From NCBI GenBank assembly GCA_019359675.1, contig JAHHGX010000065.1, positions 248,001-312,000 of the forward strand: DNA of 64,000 bases, read 5' to 3'. The notes beneath the pieces were generated by a model. That model worked only from the letters and a program-made list of their open reading frames with translations, was not told where the DNA came from and did no database searches. This document shows, in pieces, positions 8,841-18,346 of this stretch. The DNA is from Calothrix sp. FI2-JRJ7. Lineage in GTDB: Bacteria > Cyanobacteriota > Cyanobacteriia > Cyanobacteriales > Nostocaceae. How positions within the stretch are numbered: the stretch's first letter is position 1; each line of letters begins with the position of its first letter. The translations under genes and the position numbers were made by a program.

Positions 8841-10310
8841 ATGCGGATTTTATTTGTAGCAGCAGAAGCGGCGCCAGTAGCCAAAGTCGGCGGAATGGGC
8901 GATGTCGTCGGGGCATTACCAAAAATTTTGAGAAAGATGGGGCACGATGTCAGGATATTTTTGCCTTACTATGGCTTTTTACCTGACAAAATGGAAATTC
9001 CATCTGAACCAGTTTGGAAAGGATACGCCATGTTTCAAGACTTTCATGTTTATGAAAGTCTGTTACCTGGTACTGATGTTCCGTTATATTTATTTGGACA
9101 TCCAGCTTTTGACCCTCGTCGTGTTTATGCAGGAGAAGATGAAGCTTGGCGGTTTACTTTCTTTTCTAACGGCGCCGCAGAATTTTGTTGGAACTATTGG
9201 AAACCCGAAATTGTCCACTGTCACGATTGGCATACAGGCATGATACCCGTGTGGATGCACCAATCACCAGATATTAGTACAGTATTTACAATTCATAACC
9301 TAGCTTATCAAGGGCCGTGGCGTGGTTACTTAGAAAAAGTAACTTGGTGTCCGTGGTACATGCAAGGACATAACGTCATGGCGGCAGCAGTGCAATTTGC
9401 AGATAGAGTAAATACTGTATCTCCAACTTATGCCGAACAAATAAAAACAGCAGCTTACGGCGAAAAGATAGAAGGATTATTATCATTCATAAGCGGCAGA
9501 TTATCTGGTATTTTAAACGGTATAGATACTGAAGTATTTGACCCCAAAACAGATAAATATATACCTGAAAACTTCACTCCCGAAACTTTAGAAAAGCGCA
9601 ATAAAAATAAAGTCGCATTGCAAGAAGAAGTTGGCTTAGAAGTTAACAAAAATGCCTTTTTGATTGGTATGGTAACACGCCTAGTCGAGCAAAAAGGAAT
9701 AGATATAGTATTACAAATACTAGAAAAATTATTGTCTTATACTGACTCCCAATTAGTACTATTAGGCACAGGCGATAGAAATTATGAAAGCCAAATGTGG
9801 CAAATGGCATCGCGTTTTCCAGGACGGGTAGCCACCTACTTACTCTACAACGATGCATTAGCACGACGCATTTATGCAGGTAGCGACGGATTTTTGATGC
9901 CAAGTCGCTTTGAACCCTGCGGTATTAGTCAAATGATGGCATTACGCTACGGTTCGATTCCTATAGTTCGTCGTACAGGAGGATTGGTAGACACAGTACA
10001 ACATCATGAGCCAATGAATCAAACTGGCACGGGTTACTGTTTCGACCGCTACGAACCATTAGACTTATATACTTGTTTAATACGTGCGTGGGAAGGTTTC
10101 CGCTACAAACCCCAATGGCAAACATTACAGCAACGCGCAATGCAGCAAGACTTTAGTTGGTACCAATCAGCAAAGCAATACGTCAAGCTATACCGCTCAA
10201 TACTAGGTTTACCCGAAGAAGACGAACAAACATCACAACAACAAAACACAGAGCAAACAAAACCAGAAATTGCAACCGAAGTACAAGAACCAGTAGCCAG
10301 CCCCAGCTAA
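8841..10310 (+). CDS. glgA: Glycogen synthase, ADP-glucose type
   Basis: 489 residues. The N-terminal GT5 signature KVGGMGD (15-21) binds ADP-glucose. The C-terminal Rossmann lobe has [28 protein letters not shown] and RTGGLVDTV. It extends glycogen from ADP-glucose and uses photosynthetic carbon for storage. Length fits the family apart from a low-complexity Gln/Thr/Glu tail of about 30 residues. Cyanobacteria often have two isoforms; I cannot say which this is with certainty. Hairpin repeats lie on both sides, so it is probably a single-gene unit. Confidence 0.95.
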   Translation: MRILFVAAEAAPVAKVGGMGDVVGALPKILRKMGHDVRIFLPYYGFLPDKMEIPSEPVWKGYAMFQDFHVYESLLPGTDVPLYLFGHPAFDPRRVYAGEDEAWRFTFFSNGAAEFCWNYWKPEIVHCHDWHTGMIPVWMHQSPDISTVFTIHNLAYQGPWRGYLEKVTWCPWYMQGHNVMAAAVQFADRVNTVSPTYAEQIKTAAYGEKIEGLLSFISGRLSGILNGIDTEVFDPKTDKYIPENFTPETLEKRNKNKVALQEEVGLEVNKNAFLIGMVTRLVEQKGIDIVLQILEKLLSYTDSQLVLLGTGDRNYESQMWQMASRFPGRVATYLLYNDALARRIYAGSDGFLMPSRFEPCGISQMMALRYGSIPIVRRTGGLVDTVQHHEPMNQTGTGYCFDRYEPLDLYTCLIRAWEGFRYKPQWQTLQQRAMQQDFSWYQSAKQYVKLYRSILGLPEEDEQTSQQQNTEQTKPEIATEVQEPVASPS

Positions 10311-10330
10311 TTAATACAAAAATACACAAC

Positions 10331-10360
10331 TCTTGTGGAGTGGGCATTCCTGCCCGCCCC
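10331..10360 (+). terminator. TCTTGTGGAG hairpin repeat after glgA
   Basis: TCTTGTGGAG is followed by GGGCATTCCTGCCC, which forms a short stem. It belongs to the dispersed post-genic family also found at 4588. No strong T-run follows, so the terminator role is uncertain. Confidence 0.45.
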
Positions 10361-10517
10361 CATACAAATTACATAAAGATAGATAAATAAAATCTTAAAA
10401 GGTGCCATAAAAAGATTTCTTCAAGCTGTTATTTCAGAGTGTTTTGTGGGAACCCTAAATCCAGCAAGGGATTCAATCAATTGCTTACCACAGTAAACAC
10501 ATATCGAGAAGGAAATC

Positions 10518-10991
10518 ATGCCTAAGCCAAGTTTTTCCGGCAGTCGCAGTGCAAACCAAGTTGCACTTGAGACAGATGTAGCTATTGCAATAATTGGTAT
10601 TTTTTCAGCGTTTGCAGATGAAGAAGGTTTGAGCGCAGAAGAAAGCGAAGCTCTATGTGAAATGCTTTCTAGCACATCAGAATTTGAAGAATACTCAGAA
10701 GAAGACTTACAAAGCTTAGTAGACTCAGCAATGGAAGTTTACGAGCAAGAGGGTGTAGCAGGTGCAATAGAACTAGCAATTGCATCGTTAGATAGCAAAG
10801 AAGATAGAGAAGTTGCTTATATCACCGCAGTTTGTGTTGTTGCAGTTGATGGTGAAGTTCCCTCAAATGAAGAAGAATATATCAACGACCTTCAAAAGGC
10901 CTTAAAAATCTCTGACTCACGCTCATCTGAGATTTTAGATGAATTGTTCGGAGAAGGAGAAGACGAAGAATACGAAGAAGAGGAAGAGTAA
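10518..10991 (+). CDS. TerB-like tellurite-resistance-family protein
   Basis: 157 residues, all-helical and acidic. Two similar halves each carry an acidic helix pattern (AIIGIFSAFADEEGLSAEES and TAVCVVAVDGEVPSNEEEYI). This resembles the TerB fold, whose Asp/Glu-rich loops bind divalent metal (family knowledge). The C-terminus is a run of Glu and Asp. No membrane segment is present. The start follows GAAGGAAATC. Despite the family name, tellurite resistance is not implied. It is monocistronic, followed by a kinase remnant. Confidence 0.75.
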   Translation: MPKPSFSGSRSANQVALETDVAIAIIGIFSAFADEEGLSAEESEALCEMLSSTSEFEEYSEEDLQSLVDSAMEVYEQEGVAGAIELAIASLDSKEDREVAYITAVCVVAVDGEVPSNEEEYINDLQKALKISDSRSSEILDELFGEGEDEEYEEEEE

Positions 10992-11135
10992 AAATTTTTT
11001 TATAGACCTTTATCAAATTTGATGGTGGTGTGGCGCCTCTTTTAACTATAGAACGGATGTTACATCACCTCAAATTTATATATAACTCACGGTTGTTTCG
11101 TTTCCCTTGACCACCAGTTTTTGTATTATACACTA

Positions 11136-11349
11136 CTCGAACAAAGAGTTGCGGAACGAACTTCAGCACTACAATCAGCACAAGTACAATTAGTCCAACA
11201 AAAAAAATTTGCCACAATTGGACAATTAATAGCAGGGGTTGCCCATGAAATCAATAACCCTGTTGGCTGTATCGTTAATAATGTGACGCCTTAGTTGTTC
11301 TTCCCAGCTTGGACGCGGTACAGAATTTATTATCACCTTGCCCATATAA
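11136..11349 (+). pseudogene. Histidine kinase remnant with internal deletion
   Basis: The frame starting near 11136 reads LEQRVAERTSALQSAQVQLV and continues to the H-box IAGVAHEINNPVGC before a stop at 11292. In another frame the bases to 11349 read SQLGRGTEFIITLPI and a stop, the typical last residues of the HATPase domain. The remainder of the catalytic domain is missing. So only the phospho-acceptor helix and the extreme C-terminus of a hybrid-type histidine kinase remain, joined by a deletion. It is non-functional. Its promoter and sensor part are also absent. Confidence 0.75.
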
Positions 11350-11458
11350 TTTACCAAATGTACGGTGGGCAGTGCCCACCTTACCTTTACAAAGTGCGAA
11401 ACAGTAAGTATCTATATATAGTCAATCTAGTATCACATCTAAACATTACATTGGATTC

Positions 11459-12250
11459 ATGAAAAAAGGCGCCTTACTCCCTATTTATGGCTTGGTTGGA
11501 TTAATTTTGGCAATTATACTAAGTATTAGTACTCCTGCAAAAACACAAACCATTAATTCTACTTCAAGTTTTATTTATCCTGCACAAGGAATATTATCGC
11601 GCGGATTTCGTAAATATCAGCACGAAGGAATTGATATAGCAGGCGCCAGTGGCACACCAATTTATGCAGCAGCAGCAGGTAAAGTAATAAAAGCAGGTTG
11701 GGATGATTGGGGACTAGGTAACGCAATCACAATTCAACATCCAGATGGTCGAGTCACTCTCTATGGTCATAATCGGCGCCTTTTAGTAAACCTTGGGCAA
11801 CGAGTTAATCAAGGTCAAATAATAGCAGAGATGGGGTCTACAGGTAACAGTTCCGGACCCCATCTTCATTTTGAAATCCATACTAACAAGCGTACAGCAG
11901 TTGACCCCATTGCTTTTCTACCATCACAAAACACAGCAACTACAAACACTACACAGATAGCTGCTATCAATACCAATCAAAAAGCTCTTTGCAAAGGTAC
12001 AACATTAATTGCAGGTGAAACCAAAAACGCGCGCGTCAAAGTCTGCCAAGAGAATGGTCAATTGTTCTATATTGGCGAACTAAAACAAAACCCCAATCAA
12101 CCCGTTAAACTACCCGCTTGGAGCATTAGCAATTCCAAATACCGCGCAGAAAACGGTACTTTTTCATACTTCGTCACCCCACAAGGAGTTGAAATTTGGC
12201 GAAACGGGCGCCGCTTCCGTAACGATATATTTTACACAAATCAAAGTTGA
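11459..12250 (+). CDS. M23-family (LytM) peptidase, exported
   Basis: 263 residues. A hydrophobic N-terminal segment (about 8-25) is a signal peptide or anchor. The M23 core spans about 45-160, with the zinc-ligand motifs HEGIDIA and HLHFE plus STGNSSGPHLHFEI context. A C-terminal domain of about 90 residues, containing two Cys residues (in LCKGTT and VCQENGQ), is of unknown type. M23 enzymes cut peptidoglycan cross-bridges, so this one probably acts in the periplasm. The ligands appear intact, so it is likely active. It precedes an SH3/peptidoglycan-binding protein, a related cell-wall context, but with a repeat-filled 320-base gap. Confidence 0.88.
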   Translation: MKKGALLPIYGLVGLILAIILSISTPAKTQTINSTSSFIYPAQGILSRGFRKYQHEGIDIAGASGTPIYAAAAGKVIKAGWDDWGLGNAITIQHPDGRVTLYGHNRRLLVNLGQRVNQGQIIAEMGSTGNSSGPHLHFEIHTNKRTAVDPIAFLPSQNTATTNTTQIAAINTNQKALCKGTTLIAGETKNARVKVCQENGQLFYIGELKQNPNQPVKLPAWSISNSKYRAENGTFSYFVTPQGVEIWRNGRRFRNDIFYTNQS

Positions 12251-12362
12251 TTCCCCCTAGCCCCCCTTAATAAGGGGGGGACAAGAGTAAGATTTGAAGC
12301 CCGCCTATTAAGGCAGGGTAAGATTTAAAGCCTCCCTTCCACGCGGGGGGTTGGGGGGATTT
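12251..12362. repeat. CCCCCTAGCCCCCCTTAATAAGGGG hairpin repeat
   Basis: G/C-run palindromes: CCCCCCTTAATAAGGGGGG followed by a diverged second unit ending in GGGGGGTTGGGGGGAT. The same family appears at 54222-54250 after ltrA. It is intergenic and probably forms strong hairpins. No gene was seen between it and the next CDS. Confidence 0.7.
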
Positions 12363-12570
12363 CCCATCCGGAAGAATGTAACAAATTTTATATTTTCTTA
12401 ATTTCACTCTCAGTAACAACGTTTTAAGATAAACAGTAACCAAAGATACATCTAAGCAAATCGGCTTTCTGAATGAGAAATCAGGAGAAAGCTAAAGCAT
12501 TTCTAGATTTCTCATGTGTTAGAAACCCTATTTGTGACTTCAAAGAACTATTAATATTTAGGAGATCAAC

Positions 12571-13164
12571 ATGGAATATCTAGCTTATTCTTCGATGTTT
12601 GACGCGAACGAGACAGTAGAACCAGAATTAGGACTCCCCGAAATACAATTTAATTTCAAAACACTTTTCAACCAAAACCTATTTAAATCAACCAGCTTGG
12701 CACTAGCAAGTCTTGGTCTTGTATTTGCAACATTCTCTGAAGCACAAGCAGCAGTTACAGGATTTGTTCGCACGAGTGGCAGTTGTTTACGAGTACGTAC
12801 TCAACCAAGTTTGAATTCACGAGTCGTTGGATGTTTACCAAACGGTTTGCGAGTATCAGCTATTGTAGATACCGAAAACGGTTTTACTCGACTAAGTTCA
12901 GGTTACTACGTAGCAACCAGATTTATAAATGCTCGTGCAGGAGGAGGAGGAAACGTTTCTGGGCCTGGTGTTGGTGGACCAGTTACTCTCAGTGTTGGTT
13001 CAGCAGGCGCCCCAGTTTCACAAGTTCAGCGTCGTCTCGGAATAGCACCAACTGGATATTACGGTACAATAACAGAACGCGCAGTGCGTAACTTCCAACT
13101 TAATAACGGCTTACTCGCTGATGGTCGAGTTGGATCACAAACAAGAATCGCACTAGGTCTGTAG
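12571..13164 (+). CDS. SH3-like and peptidoglycan-binding domain protein
   Basis: 197 residues. About 50 hydrophilic residues precede a hydrophobic segment ending SEAQAA (about 48-64), which resembles a delayed signal peptide. An SH3b-type domain follows (TSGSCLRVRTQPSLNSRVVG). Then comes a glycine-rich linker and a C-terminal PG_binding_1 domain (GAPVSQVQRRLGIAPTGYYG, then TERAVRNFQLNNGLLADGRV). It most likely binds peptidoglycan in the periplasm without enzymatic activity. The start follows AGGAGATCAAC. The layout is common in cyanobacteria. Confidence 0.82.
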   Translation: MEYLAYSSMFDANETVEPELGLPEIQFNFKTLFNQNLFKSTSLALASLGLVFATFSEAQAAVTGFVRTSGSCLRVRTQPSLNSRVVGCLPNGLRVSAIVDTENGFTRLSSGYYVATRFINARAGGGGNVSGPGVGGPVTLSVGSAGAPVSQVQRRLGIAPTGYYGTITERAVRNFQLNNGLLADGRVGSQTRIALGL

Positions 13165-13666
13165 AATAATTCGTGCAATATTCGTAAAATACGTGCATTG
13201 TAGAGACGCGATATATTCCCTGCGGGACACCGCGTGAACGCGTCTCTACATTTGTTATTTTGATTCCACGACATTTAAAAATGATTTGCGGACACGTGTA
13301 CATTTAACTTCCCAAATCACAATTTGCCCTTGCTTAATAAGAAAAGAATCACCAGGCATGTTTTATCTACAAGCTATTTAGTGCTAAGTCTGAGTTTTTA
13401 CTGTTAATAAATTCGACAGGATGGTTATGTGTGCATATGAAAGCAGTTCATAAGTCCACTTCGAGAAAATTTTAAAAATTTATTCAACTACATAAAAAGC
13501 CTGTTTTTGCTGCTCCTCAGATCTCTTTGCAGTCTATGCGATTGGTTATCATACTACAAGGGATAGCTTGAAATACACAAATTCAATTTTTGGGCTGTTG
13601 CAAATTATAGGGCGGGCAGGGATGCCCGCTCCACAGGAGTTTTACAAGAGTTTTACAAGAGGTGTG
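13165..13666. other. Intergenic region with repeats
   Basis: About 500 bases. It holds the long GTAGAGACGCG element (13200-13249) and, near 13611-13645, a reverse-oriented GGGCGGGCAGGGATGCCCGC repeat copy. The segment between them shows no gene. Confidence 0.5.
13200..13249. repeat. GTAGAGACGCG palindromic repeat, long form (inverted copy)
   Basis: Same 50-base element as 3967-4016 but in the opposite orientation. The inner part reads ATATATTCCCTGCGGGACAC. Its ends GTAGAGACGC / GCGTCTCTAC are inverted repeats. Confidence 0.8.
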
Positions 13667-14779
13667 TTAGTTGTTTAGGAATTTTTTTACTATATCTAGG
13701 ATACGAGCGGAAGCTTTTCCATCACCGAATGGGTTAATAGCGTTTGCCATTGTTTCATACGCAGTTGCATTTGCTAATAGCTCGGCGCCTTCAATTACTA
13801 TTGAGTTTGAGTTTGTACCTATTAGCTTGGCTGTTCCTGCTGTTACTGCTTCCGGACGTTCGGTTGTTTCGCGTAGTACTAATACTGGTTTACCAAGACT
13901 TGGCGCCTCTTCTTGTAGTCCACCTGAGTCTGTTAATAATAGATATGAGCGCATTATTGCTCCAACGAGTTCGGCGTAGTCGAGTGGTTCGGTTAAAAAT
14001 ATACGCGGATGATTGCCGAGTATAGCTTGTAATGGCTCGCGAACTGTGGGGTTACGATGCAATGGAAGTAATAATGCGGTATCAGGGAATTTATCTAATA
14101 ATTGTAAAAATCCTTGGGCTATATGCTGTAATGGCTCTCCCCAATTTTCGCGACGGTGAACAGTCGATAAGAGAACGCGGTATTTATCCCACTCTAAACC
14201 TGGTATGTTACATGGGGGTTGCTTGGCTGCCACATCTAATAAGGCATCAATTACTGTATTCCCAGTTAAATGTATTTCACCTAATACACCACTTCGCTGT
14301 AAGTTTTCTAATGCTAAACTTGTTGGTGCAAAGTGTAACTGCGTAATTTGCGATATCAGGCGCCGATTTGCTTCTTCTGGATAAGGGTCATATAATTCAT
14401 CTGTTCTTAAACCAGCTTCAACATGTCCAACTGGAATTTTTTGATAAAAAGCTGCTAAAGAAGCGGCGAACGCGGTAGTTGTATCTCCCTGAACAATTAC
14501 TAAATCAGGCTTTTCTTGTTGAAATAATGTCTCTAACCCTTGCAAACTCCGAATTGTTATATCACTCAAAGATTGCTTGGGCTGCATAATCTCTAAGTCA
14601 TTATCTGCTTTAATATCAAACAACTGCATCACCTGTTCTACCATTTCGCGATGCTGTCCTGTCAATATCACCTTCGACTTAATACCTGCAACATTTTGAA
14701 ACACCTTAATTACAGGCGCCAGCTTTATCGCTTCAGGACGAGTACCCAAAATAATGTAAACACATTTATCAATAGTCAT
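13667..14779 (-). CDS. wecB: UDP-N-acetylglucosamine 2-epimerase (non-hydrolysing)
   Basis: 370 residues, complete. It interconverts UDP-GlcNAc and UDP-ManNAc for cell-surface polysaccharide synthesis in the cytoplasm. Family motifs are GTRPEAIKLAPV near the N-terminus, VQGDTTTAF, GHVEAGLRT, ITGN/LTGNTVIDAL, STVHRRENWG, and TDSGGLQEEAPSLGKPVLV near the C-terminus. No neighbouring polysaccharide genes are seen, so this is a stand-alone copy. Confidence 0.93.
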   Translation of the reverse strand: MTIDKCVYIILGTRPEAIKLAPVIKVFQNVAGIKSKVILTGQHREMVEQVMQLFDIKADNDLEIMQPKQSLSDITIRSLQGLETLFQQEKPDLVIVQGDTTTAFAASLAAFYQKIPVGHVEAGLRTDELYDPYPEEANRRLISQITQLHFAPTSLALENLQRSGVLGEIHLTGNTVIDALLDVAAKQPPCNIPGLEWDKYRVLLSTVHRRENWGEPLQHIAQGFLQLLDKFPDTALLLPLHRNPTVREPLQAILGNHPRIFLTEPLDYAELVGAIMRSYLLLTDSGGLQEEAPSLGKPVLVLRETTERPEAVTAGTAKLIGTNSNSIVIEGAELLANATAYETMANAINPFGDGKASARILDIVKKFLNN

Positions 14780-14960
14780 GCTTCAATAGTCAATAGTTTT
14801 AATTATCATTAACAGATAAATAGTTAATGCTTAATTCTAAATAGTCAACAGTCATCCATCACATTAATAATTTGGCGCCTATAACAAAGTCAGCACTCAG
14901 AATTCAGAATTTAGAATCCTAACTCCTGACACCTCCCCTCCTAACTCCTGACCATAAACA

Positions 14961-14984
14961 TGAAAAAACCCGGCTGAACCGGGC
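14961..14984 (-). terminator. Intrinsic terminator of the small membrane protein gene
   Basis: On the complement, CCCGGTTCAGCCGGG forms a perfect 5-base stem with a CAG-type loop region and is followed by TTTTTT. It lies about 40 bases after the stop of the gene at 15024-15395. This is a classic rho-independent signal. Confidence 0.8.
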
Positions 14985-15023
14985 AGATACACTGTTTATC
15001 GAGTAAAAAGCAGTAATATGCAA

Positions 15024-15395
15024 CTATTTGAGTTCGCAAGTCAAAGGACAAGCAGCATAAACAGTGGTCTGCATTTGTTCAGCCTCACCATGTAACCAGC
15101 TTAACCATTTCATATCGCTAGGATGAACGCCTTTAGCTGTCAATACACCCGCCGCAATCATAACTGCCATTACATTAAACAGAATTAATCCACCCGCAAC
15201 TAGTAAAACCGCACTAACTGGCATTACTGATTGCAAAACAATCGACAACAGACATCCAACCGTTGCCATCAAAACAACCAACGGAAAACCAACCACCAAC
15301 AAGCATACAGCCAATGTAAAAGTCCAAATTAGGAAGCTTTTAATCATTTGCAATGAGTCGGTTTGTCTTAAATCTGATGCAGTAGCTAAAGTCAT
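15024..15395 (-). CDS. Small membrane protein, unknown function
   Basis: 123 residues from the ATG at 15395, which follows TTGGGAGGAAAGG. The longer frame to 15452 has no ribosome-binding site. Two or three hydrophobic segments lie near 18-45 (FLIWTFTLAVCLLVVGFPLV), 45-60 and 62-85. The C-terminal 35 residues are soluble, with VHPSDMKWLSWLHGEAEQMQ and two Cys. I do not recognise the family. An intrinsic terminator follows, so it is a single-gene unit. Confidence 0.65.
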   Translation of the reverse strand: MTLATASDLRQTDSLQMIKSFLIWTFTLAVCLLVVGFPLVVLMATVGCLLSIVLQSVMPVSAVLLVAGGLILFNVMAVMIAAGVLTAKGVHPSDMKWLSWLHGEAEQMQTTVYAACPLTCELK

Positions 15396-16126
15396 AACCT
15401 TTCCTCCCAAATACACAGCGATAAATCCAAAGTGAGCGCAGAAATCAAACAAGTAACTGATAGCAACTCGTCGGGGATCGCTCTCCGATAGAAATTAAGT
15501 ATATAAAAACCGCCTCAAAAGATGAGCATTTGTTTAATAAACTTTACATTTAATCTTTCGTAATTATGGAAATAAACCCCAAATTCGGCGCCGTCAATCT
15601 TCCCTTGGGGGTATCTTATATAGTCAACAAAACCTCAAACAACGCTGATTTTATAGTTCAGGCCCCAAATCTGATTACTGAGAGCCTTAACATTTCTTAT
15701 CAAAACTCCTATCCATTCTCATAATTGCCAAATTGTCTGGAGCAATTATCTAGTAAACGGTTTGGACTAACTAAGAGAAGCAGCTGTAACTGAAAATTTC
15801 AAAAACCCTCTAATTTAACTAAACATCGGATTACACAGTCAAAATACATACATTTAATACATAAAAATTATAGTGTATTTACTGATAATAGTTATTCAGG
15901 TAGATATGTTAAACAAGTAATCAGAAGCAAGTGAGAATTATATTGGCTCACGCCATAATTAACCAGTGCAATATTTGATACTGGTATTTAAGATGTAATT
16001 GAATATCTTCTCAACATTTGTTTAAACATGTGTTGTTACTTTCCGCTTGAGGTGGGGGCGCTTTTTCCGCTCCTTCGTTTTAGAGGTAAATCTCAAGATT
16101 GAATATTGTTTAAAAAGTAAAGATAT
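15396..16126. other. Long intergenic region upstream of pilT-like gene
   Basis: About 730 bases, AT-rich, between divergent genes. A short open frame from an ATG near 15565 (about 50 codons) has no ribosome-binding site or recognisable motif and is not called. No RNA gene, repeat or terminator was recognised. It presumably holds the promoters of both flanking genes. Confidence 0.4.
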
Positions 16127-17443
16127 ATGACAGACACAATTCGTGCATCAAGCCCAGCCCCATCAGTACCTCGTGGTGTTCCTCCGGCGCCACCACCACC
16201 ACCAATGAGTACACAACGGCAGGCAACACAAACATTAGATATGTCAGCTGAGAGAAGCACAAGGGTTGCTCCTCTTGGGGCGCCTCCAGTACCAACGGCG
16301 CCACCACCAGTTTCGACGGTTGCAGCTAGACCCGGTACACCAGCAGCAGCACAGGGTAATGCACGCGCACAAAGTAATCCCAACAGATTGACAATGGCGC
16401 AAATAATTAAAGAAGCATACGATAAAGGATTTTCGGATGTCCATTTAGGTGTCGGGGAAGTACCGCGTTTCCGTAACCGAGGCGAAATTGAGAAAACCGA
16501 TTATCCTGTAACCGATAATGAAACCTTCATGTGTTGGTTACGCGAAATAATGACCGAAGAAGAAATTCGTCGCTTTCAAGAACACCTCGAATTTGATGGC
16601 GCCACACAATATGACTTTGCACGTGTGCGGATTAACGTTTTTGATTCAATGCTCGGCAACGCGATGGTGCTTCGATTGATTCCATTAAAAATCTTAACAA
16701 TGGAACAATTGCGTCTTCCCGCCATATTCCGCGATGTTTGCCATTACCATAAAGGTTTGATATTGGTGACAGGCCCTACAGGTTCAGGTAAATCGACGAC
16801 AATGGCGGCAATGATGGACTATATGAATAATGAAATGCCTCGCCACATTATCACCATCGAAGACCCGATTGAATTTGTTCACCAAAGTAAAAAAGCTTTA
16901 ATTAAGCAGCGCGAAGTGGGAATGCACACCCGCAAATTCGATAATGCCTTAAAAGCAGCATTACGGGAAGACCCAGATGTAATACTCGTGGGTGAAATGC
17001 GCGATAAAGAAACCGTAAACACAGCACTCAAAGCTGCTCAAACAGGTCACTTAGTAATGGGAACCCTGCACACCAACAGTGCAGTCAAAACAATTGAACG
17101 TATTTTGAACCTTTACTCAGCAGAAGAGCAAGATGCAATGCGTGTTGCGGTCGCAGAATCATTAGTTGCAGTAATTGCCCAAGGATTGTGTAGAACAACC
17201 GATGGTAAACGTGCAGCATTCCACGATATCCTAATTAACACAGATGCTGTTAAAGAATGGATAAAAGATGGTAAATACGATGAAATCGGCGAATTGATGA
17301 AGCAAGCCAGCTTTGACGGTATGATTACCATGAACCAAGCATTGCTCAATCTTTATCAAGAAGGACGAATCACCGAAGAAACCGCCTTAGAAATGTCGCC
17401 AACACCTAACGAAATGGCACAATTCCTCAGAGGTCGAGTTTAA
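16127..17443 (+). CDS. pilT: PilT-family twitching-motility ATPase with proline-rich N-terminus
   Basis: 438 residues. The first 85 are Pro/Ala-rich and absent from the canonical protein. The conserved core follows: Walker A GPTGSGKS (216-223), the Asp box TIEDPIEFVH (243-252), Walker B DPDVILVGEMRD (282-293) and the His box GHLVMGTLHTNSAVKTIERI (307-326). These hexameric ATPases power type IV pilus retraction at the inner membrane. All catalytic residues are present. It stands alone rather than in a pilB-pilT-pilC cluster, so it resembles the second PilT paralogue of cyanobacteria (PilT2-like). That assignment is inference. Confidence 0.9.
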   Translation: MTDTIRASSPAPSVPRGVPPAPPPPPMSTQRQATQTLDMSAERSTRVAPLGAPPVPTAPPPVSTVAARPGTPAAAQGNARAQSNPNRLTMAQIIKEAYDKGFSDVHLGVGEVPRFRNRGEIEKTDYPVTDNETFMCWLREIMTEEEIRRFQEHLEFDGATQYDFARVRINVFDSMLGNAMVLRLIPLKILTMEQLRLPAIFRDVCHYHKGLILVTGPTGSGKSTTMAAMMDYMNNEMPRHIITIEDPIEFVHQSKKALIKQREVGMHTRKFDNALKAALREDPDVILVGEMRDKETVNTALKAAQTGHLVMGTLHTNSAVKTIERILNLYSAEEQDAMRVAVAESLVAVIAQGLCRTTDGKRAAFHDILINTDAVKEWIKDGKYDEIGELMKQASFDGMITMNQALLNLYQEGRITEETALEMSPTPNEMAQFLRGRV

Positions 17444-17447
17444 ATCA

Positions 17448-17528
17448 TAGTTATGAGTTAGGAGTTATGAGTTATGAGTTTTTCATCATTCCTAACTCCT
17501 AACTCCTCACTCCTAACTCCTAACTTTT
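17448..17528. repeat. Tandem TAACTCC/GAGTTATGAGTTA repeats
   Basis: A run of GAGTTA-type units followed by an inverted run of CCTAACTCCTAACTCC units with a short loop between. Similar CTAACTCCTGAC tracts occur at 14925-14955 and ACTCATAACTCA at 8806-8826. They are typical short tandem repeats of filamentous cyanobacteria. Confidence 0.7.
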
Positions 17529-17535
17529 AACTCTC

Positions 17536-18297
17536 TTGACACAAAACCAACCGCTACCAAAATTGTTTAAAGGCATTGCGCTGTTTACACCTGGAGGAGA
17601 TATGCTTTATTGTATTGACCCCAGCAAACAGGGTAGATGGCATTCGCACTTATGTAGTACTTTACAAAGAATCTTAGATTTATCAGAACCGCCACATTTC
17701 TTAGTTCCTTGTTATACAGCTACAATTGACCATTGGTTAGACCCCAAAACTCAACAAATACAAACATTTGCAGAAGCGCATCCAGCAGTAATTCGATATC
17801 AACCCTTATTAAATGCAATTTTTGATACTCAAGGTTTAGTTTGGAAAAAGGCGCCGTGGAAAGAGGGGTTATGTGATAGCGTAGTATTATCTACATATCG
17901 TTCAACATTTCCTCAACTATGGGAAGACCATGATTTAATAGTTCGTGCAGACCTAGCAGAAAAAGAATTTAAGGCGCCGACTTTAACATTACCCATACAA
18001 GAAGAAAATACACAAGCATACGTACTCAGACTATTTGTAGCAGGACGAAGCCCCAACACCGAACGAATATTAAAATTTCTCTACGAATTACTCGAAAAAT
18101 ATCTAAGTCATCCTTATACACTCAAAGTAATAGACGTATTAAGTCATCCTGAACTAGCAGAAGCAAATCAAATATCTGCCACACCGACTTTATTAAAAGT
18201 TTACCCACAACCAATACGACGTGTTATAGGTGATTTAGATAACGCCGAACGCATTTTACACATGCTAGGCGCCAAAGAACAACCGTGGGATATTTAA
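17536..18297 (+). CDS. KaiB-like domain protein with extra N-terminal domain
   Basis: 253 residues. The C-terminal 95 (about 158-253) match the KaiB/SasA-sensor thioredoxin-like fold: AYVLRLFVAGRSPNTERILK, then YTLKVIDVLSHPELAEANQI, then ATPTLLKVYPQPIRRVIGDL. KaiB binds KaiC in the circadian clock. The N-terminal 150 residues are a different domain with LFTPGGDMLYCIDPSKQGRW, and I do not recognise it. There is no kaiA, kaiC or kinase gene nearby, so it is not the core kaiB. The start is a TTG; no better ATG exists upstream. Role is probably clock-related or a structural relative. Confidence 0.8.
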   Translation: MTQNQPLPKLFKGIALFTPGGDMLYCIDPSKQGRWHSHLCSTLQRILDLSEPPHFLVPCYTATIDHWLDPKTQQIQTFAEAHPAVIRYQPLLNAIFDTQGLVWKKAPWKEGLCDSVVLSTYRSTFPQLWEDHDLIVRADLAEKEFKAPTLTLPIQEENTQAYVLRLFVAGRSPNTERILKFLYELLEKYLSHPYTLKVIDVLSHPELAEANQISATPTLLKVYPQPIRRVIGDLDNAERILHMLGAKEQPWDI

Positions 18298-18346
18298 CCG
18301 TCTGTCCTAATATATATATATACCCAACATCCCCACATAATCTAAA

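Noticed and set aside
15565-15723. About 50-codon frame upstream of the pilT-like gene
   Set aside because: No ribosome-binding site, no motif, low-complexity region.
17448-17528. CRISPR-like array
   Set aside because: The TAACTCC units are contiguous short tandem repeats without spacers.
17536-18297. Core clock protein KaiB
   Set aside because: Twice the length of KaiB, with an extra N-terminal domain and no kaiA/kaiC neighbours.
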